From Maribacter antarcticus DSM 21422 (GTDB taxonomy: Bacteria > Bacteroidota > Bacteroidia > Flavobacteriales > Flavobacteriaceae), in NCBI RefSeq assembly GCF_000621125.1, contig NZ_JHZC01000008.1, positions 124,001 to 188,000 on the forward strand: a stretch of 64,000 nt of DNA, given 5' to 3'. Of the stretch, positions 1 to 8,198 are shown piece by piece. A program made the translations under genes and the position numbers. Position 1 is the stretch's first letter; each line of letters opens with the position of its first letter. The notes under the pieces were generated by a model. It was given only the letters and a program-made list of their open reading frames with translations. It was not told the origin of the DNA and ran no database searches.

Positions 1-108
1 GGCTTTTTTGTTGGATGTAATAGCTATTATATGCTTGTCGATATCTTTTTAGGTGCCATGCGCTCCGGTTACTAAAACAATTTTATTATAATTGTTAGTA
101 AAAGTAAC

Positions 109-1155
109 TCATGGAGAGCCAACCTCTCGTACTAGATAAATATATACTGGAAAGTGATCGCTGTAACCTCCAATATAACTTCCACCTGCGTAGCTGCGTA
201 AGGGGTAGCCTTTGTACTTTCCTTTGGGGTCAATGATGAAGCTAGGGGTGAAAATACGTGCTTTCCAAAAGCTATAGTGTTCTTTTTTACTGTTAACCAG
301 ATTAGCCGTCATATATATTTGGTCAAAGACGTTCCATTTGTCTCTATATGCCAAGGAACCAGCTCCTTTTCGGAATAGTTTTTCCATAGGACCAAATAGG
401 CTCATAGCCTCTAATTGTTTCTTTTTCCCTTTTACGCCCAGCACTCTTTTCATACTGGGATTTACTGGGTCATCGTTAAAATCGCCCATGCTTATAATTT
501 TCGCCAAGGAGTTGTTCCGTTGGATGGAGTCGATAATACGTTTGTTCAATTTAGCAGCTGCTAGTCTAAAAGGTCTACTACGTGCTTCACCACCGCTCCT
601 AGAGGGCCAGTGATTTACGATAAAATGAATTCTTTCATTATCTAACAATCCCTCCACTACCAATTGATCTCGGGTATAATCGCGTTTGTCATTGTCTTTG
701 GAAAGTAATAACCGTCTGCTCTCGAAGGCCATAGGAATAAAGACTGATTTCCGATACAACAGCGCAACGTCTATCCCTCGCTCGTCAGGTGAATCAAAAT
801 GAACGATACCATAATCGTATTTTCTAAGGTTTTGGTGGTTGACTAAATCTTGTAATACCTGTTTGTTTTCTACCTCACAAACCCCCAGAATATCAGGAGG
901 ATTTTTACTGATATCTAGACCTATTTGCGAGATTACCTTGGAGAGTTGTCCTAATTTATGGTCATATCGTTCCTGAGTCCACGCATCTTTTCCTTCTGGA
1001 GTTCGGTCATCATCATAGATCAGCGTATCATTTTTAGTATCAAAAAGGTTCTCTAAATTATAAAATGCGATGGTCCTTAACTCGTATTCATTTTCGCTTT
1101 GACTATGTGCCCAAATAACAGACAGAAATAAGAAATAGAATAGCTTTAATCTCAT
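109..1155 (-). CDS. Secreted endonuclease/exonuclease/phosphatase (EEP) family protein
   Basis: The 348-aa product starts with a signal peptide (about residues 1-18, ending AHS/QS), so it should leave the cytoplasm. The rest is an EEP (DNase I-like) fold. The divalent-metal and catalytic signatures are visible: N33 in FYNLENLFD, E94 in VCEVEN, N181-H182 in NHWPSRSGG, the D225/N227/D228 cluster in GDFNDD and a terminal SDH at 332-334. The family cleaves phosphodiesters of DNA, RNA or lipids; the substrate cannot be told from sequence. It diverges from a TonB receptor and a DUF5689/lamin-tail lipoprotein 112 bp away, which fits a periplasmic or surface nuclease feeding a receptor (inference). 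The 108 bases before its stop codon, up to the window edge, hold nothing I can recognise. Confidence 0.88.
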   Translation of the reverse strand: MRLKLFYFLFLSVIWAHSQSENEYELRTIAFYNLENLFDTKNDTLIYDDDRTPEGKDAWTQERYDHKLGQLSKVISQIGLDISKNPPDILGVCEVENKQVLQDLVNHQNLRKYDYGIVHFDSPDERGIDVALLYRKSVFIPMAFESRRLLLSKDNDKRDYTRDQLVVEGLLDNERIHFIVNHWPSRSGGEARSRPFRLAAAKLNKRIIDSIQRNNSLAKIISMGDFNDDPVNPSMKRVLGVKGKKKQLEAMSLFGPMEKLFRKGAGSLAYRDKWNVFDQIYMTANLVNSKKEHYSFWKARIFTPSFIIDPKGKYKGYPLRSYAGGSYIGGYSDHFPVYIYLVREVGSP

Positions 1156-1267
1156 TTTCAGATGATTGTGACCTAAAATATACTGTATTAATCGGAATAT
1201 ATTTACCTAATTAATACTTTTTTGAATATATTGTAGTACAATTAATCGAATGCACTAACCATCAAGT

Positions 1268-4009
1268 ATGTTTAGAAAGCTTCTATTTATACTGCTTTTT
1301 TGGCATACATTATACGTGTATACCCAGACAGATGTCGTTATTACCGGAACGGTTTTTAAGACTTTGGATAAAGCGGTTGTCCTTGGTGGAAAGGTGTCTT
1401 TGGAGGGGGAACAGATTTTTGGAGAAACGAATGCATCTGGAACCTTCAGTCTTATTGTTTCGTTACAAGGAGAATATATTTTAAGAGTTGAATTTTCGGA
1501 GTTTGTAACCAAAAGAATCCCAATATTCCTTGATGACACCAATATAGCCCTAGGCAACATTTACTTACAAACAGATTTGACCTTAGAAAAGCAGGATAAT
1601 CTCATTACCCTTACGGATGCCGAGTTATTGGATGATGAAGGCAGTGCTAGTTCGTTGGGGTTGCTGCAATCTACCCGAGATATTTTTTTGAATAGGGCAG
1701 CTTTCGATTTTGGGCAAGCCTTTTTTCGGGTACGTGGATATGATTCTCAAAATGGAGAAGTTTTGTTGAACGGTATTCCTATGAACAAGCTATTCGATGG
1801 CAGGCCGCAATGGAACAACTGGGGCGGCCTCAACGATGTAATCAGAAATCAGGAATTCACAAATGGTCTAGGAGCTTCCGCCCACACTTTTGGAGGCATA
1901 CTGGGTAATACGAATATAGATTTAAGGCCTTCTGGTTTACGCTCCGGATTGCGGTTATCTTCTTCTGCTTCCAATAGAACTTATACGGGTAGGATAATGG
2001 CAACCTATAATTCAGGGGTAAAGGAGGATGGATTGGCCTATATGGTTTCTACTTCTAGAAGATGGGCCAAGGAAGGCTACAGAGACGGTACTTTGTATGA
2101 CGCCTATTCGTTTTATGGGGCGTTGGAATATCAATTAAACCCAAAAAATAGCATCACCCTAACGGCATTTTCAGCAACCAACAGAAGGGGAAGATCTTCT
2201 GCGATTACGGAAGAAGTGTACGATTTGGTGGGGAATGGCTATAATCCCTACTGGGGAACACAAGATGGGGAAATCAGAAATTCTAGGGAACGTCGTATAT
2301 CCGAACCTATGGTATTACTCAACTATTTTTACGATTCCGAAAAATGGAACCTTACGATGGGGTTGGCTTTTCAGACGGGAAAACACGCCAGAAGCAGAAT
2401 AGGATACTATAATGCTCCTAATCCAGACCCAAGCTTCTACAGGTATTTACCTAGTTTTTATATCAACAGTCCGATAGGTGCTAATTTTGTAAGTGCGGAT
2501 AGGGCGCGAACCAGCTTTTTGAGCGACCCACAATGGAATTGGCAATATGTATATACGGCAAATAGGAGTCCGTCCAACAGTGGAAAGGCAGCCTATGTGT
2601 TGTATGACGATGTAATAAACGACACCCAGTTTACGGCAAGGGTCAACGGAAATTATACGATAAGCAGTAGCTTTAAGTTAGATTTCGGGTTCACGCACAA
2701 AAACCTCCAATCTAAAAACTATGCACTGATAGCTGACTTGTTAGGAGCGGCATATCATGAGGATATAGATCCATTTTCAGATACCAGAAATAATATAGAT
2801 GCAGAGGTAAATCGTGAACAAGGACAAAAGTTCAACTACAGTTATGAATTTTTAGCCAATCATACGGATGCTTTTGCGCAGCTAAATATTGATTATAATA
2901 AATGGAAGGGCTTTGTATCGGGACAGTACTCGGTAGTTTCGTATCAGCGTGATGGTTTTTTCCAGAATGAACGATTTTTGGAAAACGCTGCAGGGAAAAG
3001 TGAAAAAGTAGATTTTTCTAATTTTAGTGTAAAGGGCGGAGTGTCTCATAAAATTACAGGTCGGCATTGGGTTAACGCACATGTGGGTTTTCTGCAAAGA
3101 CCTCCTTTGTTGCAGAATATTTTCATTAATCCAAGAGAGTCCAATACCATAGTACAGAAGCTACAAAGGGAAACGATAAGCACTATGGATTTTAACTATT
3201 ACATACGGATGCCTAAACTTACGGGCAGACTCACTGGTTTTTATACCAGATTTCAAAACACAACGGATGTAAATTTTTTCTTTGTGGATTCTGGAGTAGG
3301 CTCTGACTTTGTACAAGAGGTATTGACCGATTTAGATAAGCTGCACAAAGGCTTGGAGCTGGGATTGGAATACCAGTTATCGGCTGCCGTAAAAGTATCG
3401 GCGGTAGCTGCGCTGGGAAATTACACTTTTGCTAGTAACCCTTTTGTAAATATCAATTTTGATACGGCTAGTGCAGATGAAGAACTCATAGATATAAGTG
3501 GTTCCAAAGATTTAGGAGAAGCAAATATTAAAGGACTAAACCTAGCCCAGGGTCCGCAAAAGGCCATTGCTTTGGGGCTGGAATATCGTGACCCTAAATA
3601 CTGGTGGGTGGGCATGACAGCAAACTATCTTGCTAATAATTATGCCAATATTTCTACCATTACCAGAACAAATAGCTTTTATCTCGATCCTGAAACTGGA
3701 CAAAATTTTCCTGATGCTACTCCAGAGAACGTTAATAGGCTATTGGCTCAAAAACCACTCGATAACTTTTATTTGTTGAACATGGTTGGAGGCAAATCTT
3801 GGTTAAAAAACGGAAAATATATAGGCGTTTTTGCCAGTGTAAATAATCTCTTTAATACCGGCTTTAGGACAGGAGGTTATGAGCAGAGCAGGAATGGTAA
3901 TTTTGGACAGTTGCAACGAGATAATCTGAGCGGCTCACCAGCATTTGCTCCTAAATATTGGTATGGTTTTGGTCGTACGTATTTTATTAATATAGCCATA
4001 AGTTTTTAA
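1268..4009 (+). CDS. TonB-dependent receptor with carboxypeptidase-regulatory-like domain
   Basis: A 913-aa outer-membrane receptor. An N-terminal signal sequence (about 1-19) is followed by a carboxypeptidase-regulatory-like beta domain (about 24-105, VVITGTVF...GETNASGTF), a plug domain (about 125-230, with RVRGYDSQNGEVLLNG) and a long beta-barrel ending in an aromatic residue (YFINIAISF). This is the usual Bacteroidota layout for energy-dependent uptake across the outer membrane. It is followed after 3 bp by a surface lipoprotein gene, so the two are almost certainly one transcript and may form a receptor/lipoprotein pair. The divergent neighbour is a secreted EEP nuclease. The ligand is unknown. 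Confidence 0.92.
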   Translation: MFRKLLFILLFWHTLYVYTQTDVVITGTVFKTLDKAVVLGGKVSLEGEQIFGETNASGTFSLIVSLQGEYILRVEFSEFVTKRIPIFLDDTNIALGNIYLQTDLTLEKQDNLITLTDAELLDDEGSASSLGLLQSTRDIFLNRAAFDFGQAFFRVRGYDSQNGEVLLNGIPMNKLFDGRPQWNNWGGLNDVIRNQEFTNGLGASAHTFGGILGNTNIDLRPSGLRSGLRLSSSASNRTYTGRIMATYNSGVKEDGLAYMVSTSRRWAKEGYRDGTLYDAYSFYGALEYQLNPKNSITLTAFSATNRRGRSSAITEEVYDLVGNGYNPYWGTQDGEIRNSRERRISEPMVLLNYFYDSEKWNLTMGLAFQTGKHARSRIGYYNAPNPDPSFYRYLPSFYINSPIGANFVSADRARTSFLSDPQWNWQYVYTANRSPSNSGKAAYVLYDDVINDTQFTARVNGNYTISSSFKLDFGFTHKNLQSKNYALIADLLGAAYHEDIDPFSDTRNNIDAEVNREQGQKFNYSYEFLANHTDAFAQLNIDYNKWKGFVSGQYSVVSYQRDGFFQNERFLENAAGKSEKVDFSNFSVKGGVSHKITGRHWVNAHVGFLQRPPLLQNIFINPRESNTIVQKLQRETISTMDFNYYIRMPKLTGRLTGFYTRFQNTTDVNFFFVDSGVGSDFVQEVLTDLDKLHKGLELGLEYQLSAAVKVSAVAALGNYTFASNPFVNINFDTASADEELIDISGSKDLGEANIKGLNLAQGPQKAIALGLEYRDPKYWWVGMTANYLANNYANISTITRTNSFYLDPETGQNFPDATPENVNRLLAQKPLDNFYLLNMVGGKSWLKNGKYIGVFASVNNLFNTGFRTGGYEQSRNGNFGQLQRDNLSGSPAFAPKYWYGFGRTYFINIAISF

Positions 4010-4012
4010 ATT

Positions 4013-5401
4013 ATGAACATGAATTCATTATTCTTAATACCAATTAATAAGGGTTTATGTTGGCTGCTATTGGTGCTTTTTGTTGTTATGAGTTGTGTTA
4101 ATGATAGGGATTTTGATATCTTGAATAAAACGTGTAACACGGATTTGAAAGCCAATACCAGCTTTTCTGATATCAAGGGATTATATACCGGAGAAACGAT
4201 ACAAATACACGAAGATTTAATTATCGAGGGGTATGTTGTTTCTTCTGATGTTACCGGTAATTTTTTCGGAGTACTACATTTTCAGGACACGCCGTCTAAC
4301 CCTACGGAAGCATTTCAGATTGAAATAGATTTGAGAGATTCACATTTGTTTTTCGCTGTTGGGGATAACATACGAATCAAGTTAAAAGGGCTGTATTTGG
4401 GGAAGTCAAAAGGCGTGTATAAAATAGGTGGGGTATTTACTTCTTTTGGTAATATATCAGTAGGAAGGCTTCCATCCAATGCAGTGTTCGAACATGTGTT
4501 CGTTTCTTGTGATGATAAACAGGATATCGTACCTACCATAATTGATATATCAGAATTGGCTATTATAACAGCAGGCTCACTGGTAGAAATTAATAATGTG
4601 GAGTTTTTCCAAGACGAATTAGGGCTTAGCTTTGCTGTGGAAAAAAAGGAAACCTTAAGATTGCTAGTCGATTGTGACGATAATGAAATAGAAATACGGA
4701 ATAGTGGTTATTCAGATTTTCAGGCCAACTTAGTACCTGAAGGTAGTGGAAGCATTATCGGATTATTGATTAATGAAAACAACGAATTTTATATTCAGAT
4801 TCGAGCTTTGGAGGATATCAGTTTTACTAACGAGCGGTGCGAGGATGTTATTGATGAATTTACCTCCCAAGCCATTTTCTTTACTGAACTGGCAGACCCC
4901 CATAATAAAGCAAAGGCCAGGTTTATAGAAATCTATAACGCATCTGACACTCTTTTATCTTTAAATAGTTGGCAAATAGTTAGATACACCAACGCATCCT
5001 TGGAAGTAAGTTCTAGCTTAGATTTATCCGCATACAACATAGCTGGGAAAAGCACTTTGGTGGTAGCCGCTAATACAGAAGAATTTTTGAATGTTTATGG
5101 TTTTTCTCCTGATGTTATGGGCGGAAGTAATTCTCCTGCAGATTCCAATGGCGATGACAATCTACAACTCATAGATCCGTTTGGAACTGTTATCGATGTT
5201 TTTGGTGTGGTAGGCGTAGATGGTTCCGGTACCGACCATGAATTTGAAGATGGTAGGGCATTTAGAAAACTTGAAGTGAAGACTGGGAATAGCTCTTATA
5301 CGATTACAGAATGGGTGTTGTACAACGATACTGGAGGTGAGGGAACAATTAATGAACCGCAAATAGCTCCTGAGGATTACACTCCTAAAGCTAGAGAATA
5401 A
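4013..5401 (+). CDS. Lipoprotein with DUF5689 and lamin-tail (LTD) domains
   Basis: A 462-aa lipoprotein: a hydrophobic leader ends in VVMSC at about residues 24-28, a signal-peptidase II lipobox. Residues about 45-270 match DUF5689, an OB-like domain (EGYVVSSDVTGNFFGVLHFQD) common in Flavobacteriia. Residues about 290-455 look like a lamin-tail domain (ELADPHNKAKARFIEIYNAS), which is often found with extracellular nucleases. The gene starts 3 bp after the TonB receptor and ends 1 bp from the convergent response regulator. A role at the cell surface together with the receptor is inferred from linkage. Domain calls are by motif recognition. Confidence 0.82.
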   Translation: MNMNSLFLIPINKGLCWLLLVLFVVMSCVNDRDFDILNKTCNTDLKANTSFSDIKGLYTGETIQIHEDLIIEGYVVSSDVTGNFFGVLHFQDTPSNPTEAFQIEIDLRDSHLFFAVGDNIRIKLKGLYLGKSKGVYKIGGVFTSFGNISVGRLPSNAVFEHVFVSCDDKQDIVPTIIDISELAIITAGSLVEINNVEFFQDELGLSFAVEKKETLRLLVDCDDNEIEIRNSGYSDFQANLVPEGSGSIIGLLINENNEFYIQIRALEDISFTNERCEDVIDEFTSQAIFFTELADPHNKAKARFIEIYNASDTLLSLNSWQIVRYTNASLEVSSSLDLSAYNIAGKSTLVVAANTEEFLNVYGFSPDVMGGSNSPADSNGDDNLQLIDPFGTVIDVFGVVGVDGSGTDHEFEDGRAFRKLEVKTGNSSYTITEWVLYNDTGGEGTINEPQIAPEDYTPKARE

Positions 5402-5402
5402 T

Positions 5403-5807
5403 TTATTTTTTTTGAAAGGTTGAGATTTTTACTAAAGATTCTTTGGTTAGCGGTTTTACTAGATATTCTAATACAAGATTATAGCCCTTTGCTTTTTCCA
5501 TAAGATCAGGGCTTACAAAAGAGCTTGCGATAAAAATATGAACGTTTTCTCTTTTTTTTAAAGGCAATGCCGCAAATTCATCAAGAAATTCCCAACCATT
5601 TTTATTCGGCATATTTAAATCCAACAAAATAATTTCAGGAAGACTTATGTTTTCAATTAGTAATCCAATGAGTCCATCAATTGCACGTTGGCCATCTGAA
5701 TACCAGAGTACATTTTCTGAAAAATCAGAATCTATAATGAGTCTTTTTGCGTTAAATGCAAAAAACTCATCATCATCGATTATACAACAGTTGTGATATG
5801 CTTTCAT
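5403..5807 (-). CDS. Receiver-only response regulator
   Basis: This 134-aa protein is a lone CheY-like receiver domain. The acidic pocket is D11-D13, the phospho-acceptor is D63 in LLDLNMP, the switch Ser is S95/S96 in IASS, and K118 lies in YLVKPL. No output domain follows, so it should act by protein-protein contact in a phosphorelay. No histidine kinase is encoded nearby. A perfect 16-bp palindrome sits 17 bp upstream of the ATG. Just beyond it on the same strand are two decayed genes of the same subfamily, so this looks like the surviving member of a tandem array. Confidence 0.93.
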   Translation of the reverse strand: MKAYHNCCIIDDDEFFAFNAKRLIIDSDFSENVLWYSDGQRAIDGLIGLLIENISLPEIILLDLNMPNKNGWEFLDEFAALPLKKRENVHIFIASSFVSPDLMEKAKGYNLVLEYLVKPLTKESLVKISTFQKK

Positions 5808-5823
5808 TACTATGTCTAATGTA

Positions 5824-5839
5824 AGCAGTTTAAACTGCT
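5824..5839. promoter_or_regulatory. 16-bp perfect palindrome upstream of response regulator
   Basis: AGCAGTTTAAACTGCT reads identically on both strands and lies 17 bp upstream of the response regulator start codon. Its position suits a dimeric repressor or activator site or a hairpin in the 5' leader. No U-run follows on the minus strand, so it is not a terminator. The function is inferred. Confidence 0.4.
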
Positions 5840-5929
5840 CATCACAAAAAAAGGAGATAAAATTAGGGCTAATCCTTTTGCTGTAAGGCTGATTTTATTA
5901 TTTCGTTGAATACAATGTTATTTATAGGG

Positions 5930-5978
5930 TTGGTTAACATAAAAAGGTGAATCAAATTAATCTTTTTATGTTAACCAA
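5930..5978. repeat. Perfect 17-bp inverted repeat with 15-nt spacer
   Basis: The left arm TTGGTTAACATAAAAAG (5930-5946) is matched exactly by its reverse complement at 5962-5978, with a 15-nt spacer. It would form a strong hairpin in RNA. It lies between the stop of a decayed response regulator (5988) and the intact one. No T-run follows on either strand, so it is not a classical terminator. It could be a processed RNA hairpin, an operator pair or the footprint of a small non-autonomous element. Confidence 0.6.
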
Positions 5979-5987
5979 ATATTAGTA

Positions 5988-6125
5988 TTAATAACTAAAC
6001 CAAACGAACCACGTGTTTAGTACTGTTTCAAAATCGTTAGGAGTTATCGGTTTCAGGATAATTGTTTGTCAATTTATGGTATTGAACCTTATAATTTTCT
6101 TCTGAATTGCTCTTTATTTACTATA
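5988..6125 (-). pseudogene. Response-regulator remnant, C-terminal part only
   Basis: On the minus strand one frame reads QTIILKPITPNDFETVLN and ends at a TAA at 5988-5990. This is the beta5/alpha5 end of a receiver domain, with the conserved Lys-Pro. A neighbouring frame just upstream reads NSEENYKVQYHKL, which fits the preceding alpha4/loop segment, so a frameshift separates the two. The phosphorylation site and the N-terminal half are absent. It lies upstream of the intact response regulator on the same strand, so it is best read as a dead tandem duplicate. Confidence 0.7.
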
Positions 6126-6149
6126 CCCAAATATGATAAAATTCTAGTG

Positions 6150-6500
6150 CTAAGAATTATTTATGGCCTCCAACTCAGATGGCGTAATTGGCCTCAAAAC
6201 ATATTGGGTTATTAGAGGATACTTTTCTATCATTTCTATTTCCCTAGGATTAGTAGAGAAATTTATAGGAATTATTTTAATTTTTTCTTGTTAAAAATGC
6301 CGACATCCTTAATCTTTTATAGTAACTCCCAGCCATTCACAAATGGCGGGAGAGGTTTACGAAAATAACATTGGGGAGTTTATTTGCGCTTAAATTCGGG
6401 AAAGAAATATTTTCTATTGCCAGTCTCCTGTTGCTAAATGAAGATATGTTTTTACTAAAGTCACATCCCTTTAAATTGAGATCACAAAACCTAAAGTACT
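6150..6500 (-). pseudogene. Decayed receiver-domain response regulator
   Basis: Three minus-strand frames together spell a receiver domain. The first runs from DFSKNISSFSNRRLAIENIS into LPNVIFVNL. A second frame gives NGWELL followed by a stop, the equivalent of NGWEFL in the intact gene. A third gives KIIPINFSTNPREIEMIEKY and then YVLRPITPSELEAINNS, ending at the TAG at 6150-6152. The segments align in order with the intact regulator at 5403-5807. At least two frameshifts and several stops make it non-coding. The Asp phosphorylation site appears as Asn in FVNL. Confidence 0.78.
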
Positions 6501-6732
6501 ATTTAGTAGGGTTTATTTTGTATTATTTTTAGCACGAAAGAATGAACCTTGATAGTGCATTGCGCTGTAAAATTTAGAAAATAAATAAACTAAGTGTCTT
6601 GATTATTATCCGCAGTACTTTGAAGTCTTTATTTTTATTATTTGGGTTTAGTAAGTATTCTTTTTTTATCTTATTTATAGGAGTGATGGGAAAACATTTC
6701 CGAAATTCGCTTAAGTTTTATATCTTGAATTG

Positions 6733-7212
6733 ATGGATAACACAGCTCATTTTTTTGATGAAATTCGGAAAGGAAATCTTCCTAAAATTAAAACCCTTAT
6801 AGCAACCGAACCTAATTTGATACATGCAAGGGATTCTCGTGGTAGTACCTCGCTGATACTTGCTAGTTATTATGATTTTTTAGAAATAACAGATTTTTTA
6901 CTTGAAAGTGGAGCTGTAGTTGATGAAAAAGATGGTACGGGGAATACAGCCCTAATGGGTGTTTGTTTTAAGGGCTTCATCCCCCTTGCAAAAAAGTTAA
7001 TAGAAAACGGAGCTAATGTAAACGAACGGAATACTATGGGTTCCAGCCCATTAATTTATGCTGTTACTTTCAATAGACCTGAAATTGCTCAAATGCTTTT
7101 AGCCAAAGGAGCCGATATAGCTATAAAAGATGCACGAGGCAATACGGCATTAGACCATGCGAAGTTGCAAGGCTCTCCTGCCTTAATTGATTTATTAGAA
7201 GGTAAAGGATGA
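6733..7212 (+). CDS. Ankyrin-repeat protein
   Basis: A protein of about 159 aa made almost entirely of four to five ankyrin repeats, with recurring signatures such as DSRGSTSLILASYYDFLEI, DGTGNTALMGVCFKGF and DARGNTALDHAKLQGSPALI. Ankyrin repeats bind proteins; there is no catalytic domain and no signal peptide, so a cytoplasmic adaptor is likely. I place the start at the ATG at 6733; a TTG directly before it is also in frame. It stands alone, after the response-regulator graveyard and 200 bp before the next gene. Bacterial ankyrin proteins of this size often partner a neighbouring enzyme, but none is evident here. Confidence 0.85.
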   Translation: MDNTAHFFDEIRKGNLPKIKTLIATEPNLIHARDSRGSTSLILASYYDFLEITDFLLESGAVVDEKDGTGNTALMGVCFKGFIPLAKKLIENGANVNERNTMGSSPLIYAVTFNRPEIAQMLLAKGADIAIKDARGNTALDHAKLQGSPALIDLLEGKG

Positions 7213-7412
7213 CGAATATAGGGTCTTGTTTTAAAAAAAAAGGTAAGATATAGGATTACTGTATTATTATATTTTGCGCCATAATTTAGAAACTTTGGGT
7301 GACTCACACAGCGTGTTTGTATATGGATGTAATAGGAGTATTTTATCGATATTTCTATAATCTTTTACCTTTTTAGGTAGCGCTTATTTAGCAGAAAATC
7401 ACTGTTTACTAA

Positions 7413-8198
7413 ATGAAGGAAATGGAAGAAAATCTTAAAATAGCATTGATACAAGCACCCCTACTTTGGGAAAGCCCTGAGGCCAATAGGGAAGTATTCT
7501 CAAAAAAAATAGAGTCGCTCTCCAAGGATGTTGACGTTATTATCCTTCCAGAGATGTTTACCACTGGTTTTACTATGTGTCCCGATAATATCTCTCCTTT
7601 CGAAGATGAGGCTACCCTAGTTTGGATGCAGGGTATATCCCAGAGTTCAAATGCCGCTATTGTAGGAAGTATTGTTTATAGAGAGGGAACAAAGAATTTC
7701 AATAGGTTATTGTTCGTTAAACCGGACGGTAGTATTTCAGCTTATGATAAAAGGCATACGTTTACGCTGGCCGGTGAGAACGAGAAATATACAGCAGGAA
7801 CCAAGCAGCTGTTGGTAAATTATAAAGGATTTGTATTTTGTCCCTTGATTTGTTATGATCTTCGTTTTCCAGTTTGGAGCAGAAACACGATGAAGTATGA
7901 CGTGTTGCTTTATGTGGCCAATTGGCCAAAGACAAGAGTAGAAGCTTGGGATACTTTGTTAAGGGCTAGGGCCATTGAAAATATGGCGTATTGTGTGGGT
8001 GTAAATAGGGTAGGTACAGATTTTATCGGTCACAGCTATTCGGGACATTCTGGGGTCTATGATACTTTAGGAAAGCAACTATTATTTTCTGAGGATGAGG
8101 CGGTTTTAGAGGTAGCGCTGTCCAAAAAGCACATAACGGAAACACGGAAAAAGCTTGGGTTCCTTAATGATAAGGATGTTTTTAGTCTTTTAGGGTAA
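7413..8198 (+). CDS. Nitrilase-family amidase (omega-amidase/YafV-like)
   Basis: The 261-aa protein is a carbon-nitrogen hydrolase with the Glu-Lys-Cys triad in place: E47 in ILPEMFTTGF, K113 in YDKRHTFTLAGENE, C147 in LICYDLRFP. The PEMFTTGF and RHTFTLAG signatures are typical of the branch that includes omega-amidase, which hydrolyses 2-oxoglutaramate or 2-oxosuccinamate, and YafV. It has no signal peptide and is cytoplasmic. The 200 bases before it contain no other gene. The 3' end overlaps the convergent Ig-like lipoprotein gene by 17 bp. The exact substrate is inferred from subfamily resemblance. Confidence 0.87.
   Translation: MKEMEENLKIALIQAPLLWESPEANREVFSKKIESLSKDVDVIILPEMFTTGFTMCPDNISPFEDEATLVWMQGISQSSNAAIVGSIVYREGTKNFNRLLFVKPDGSISAYDKRHTFTLAGENEKYTAGTKQLLVNYKGFVFCPLICYDLRFPVWSRNTMKYDVLLYVANWPKTRVEAWDTLLRARAIENMAYCVGVNRVGTDFIGHSYSGHSGVYDTLGKQLLFSEDEAVLEVALSKKHITETRKKLGFLNDKDVFSLLG

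Noticed and set aside
1..108. Possible gene end at the left window edge
   Set aside because: No frame with recognisable protein features; too short to call.
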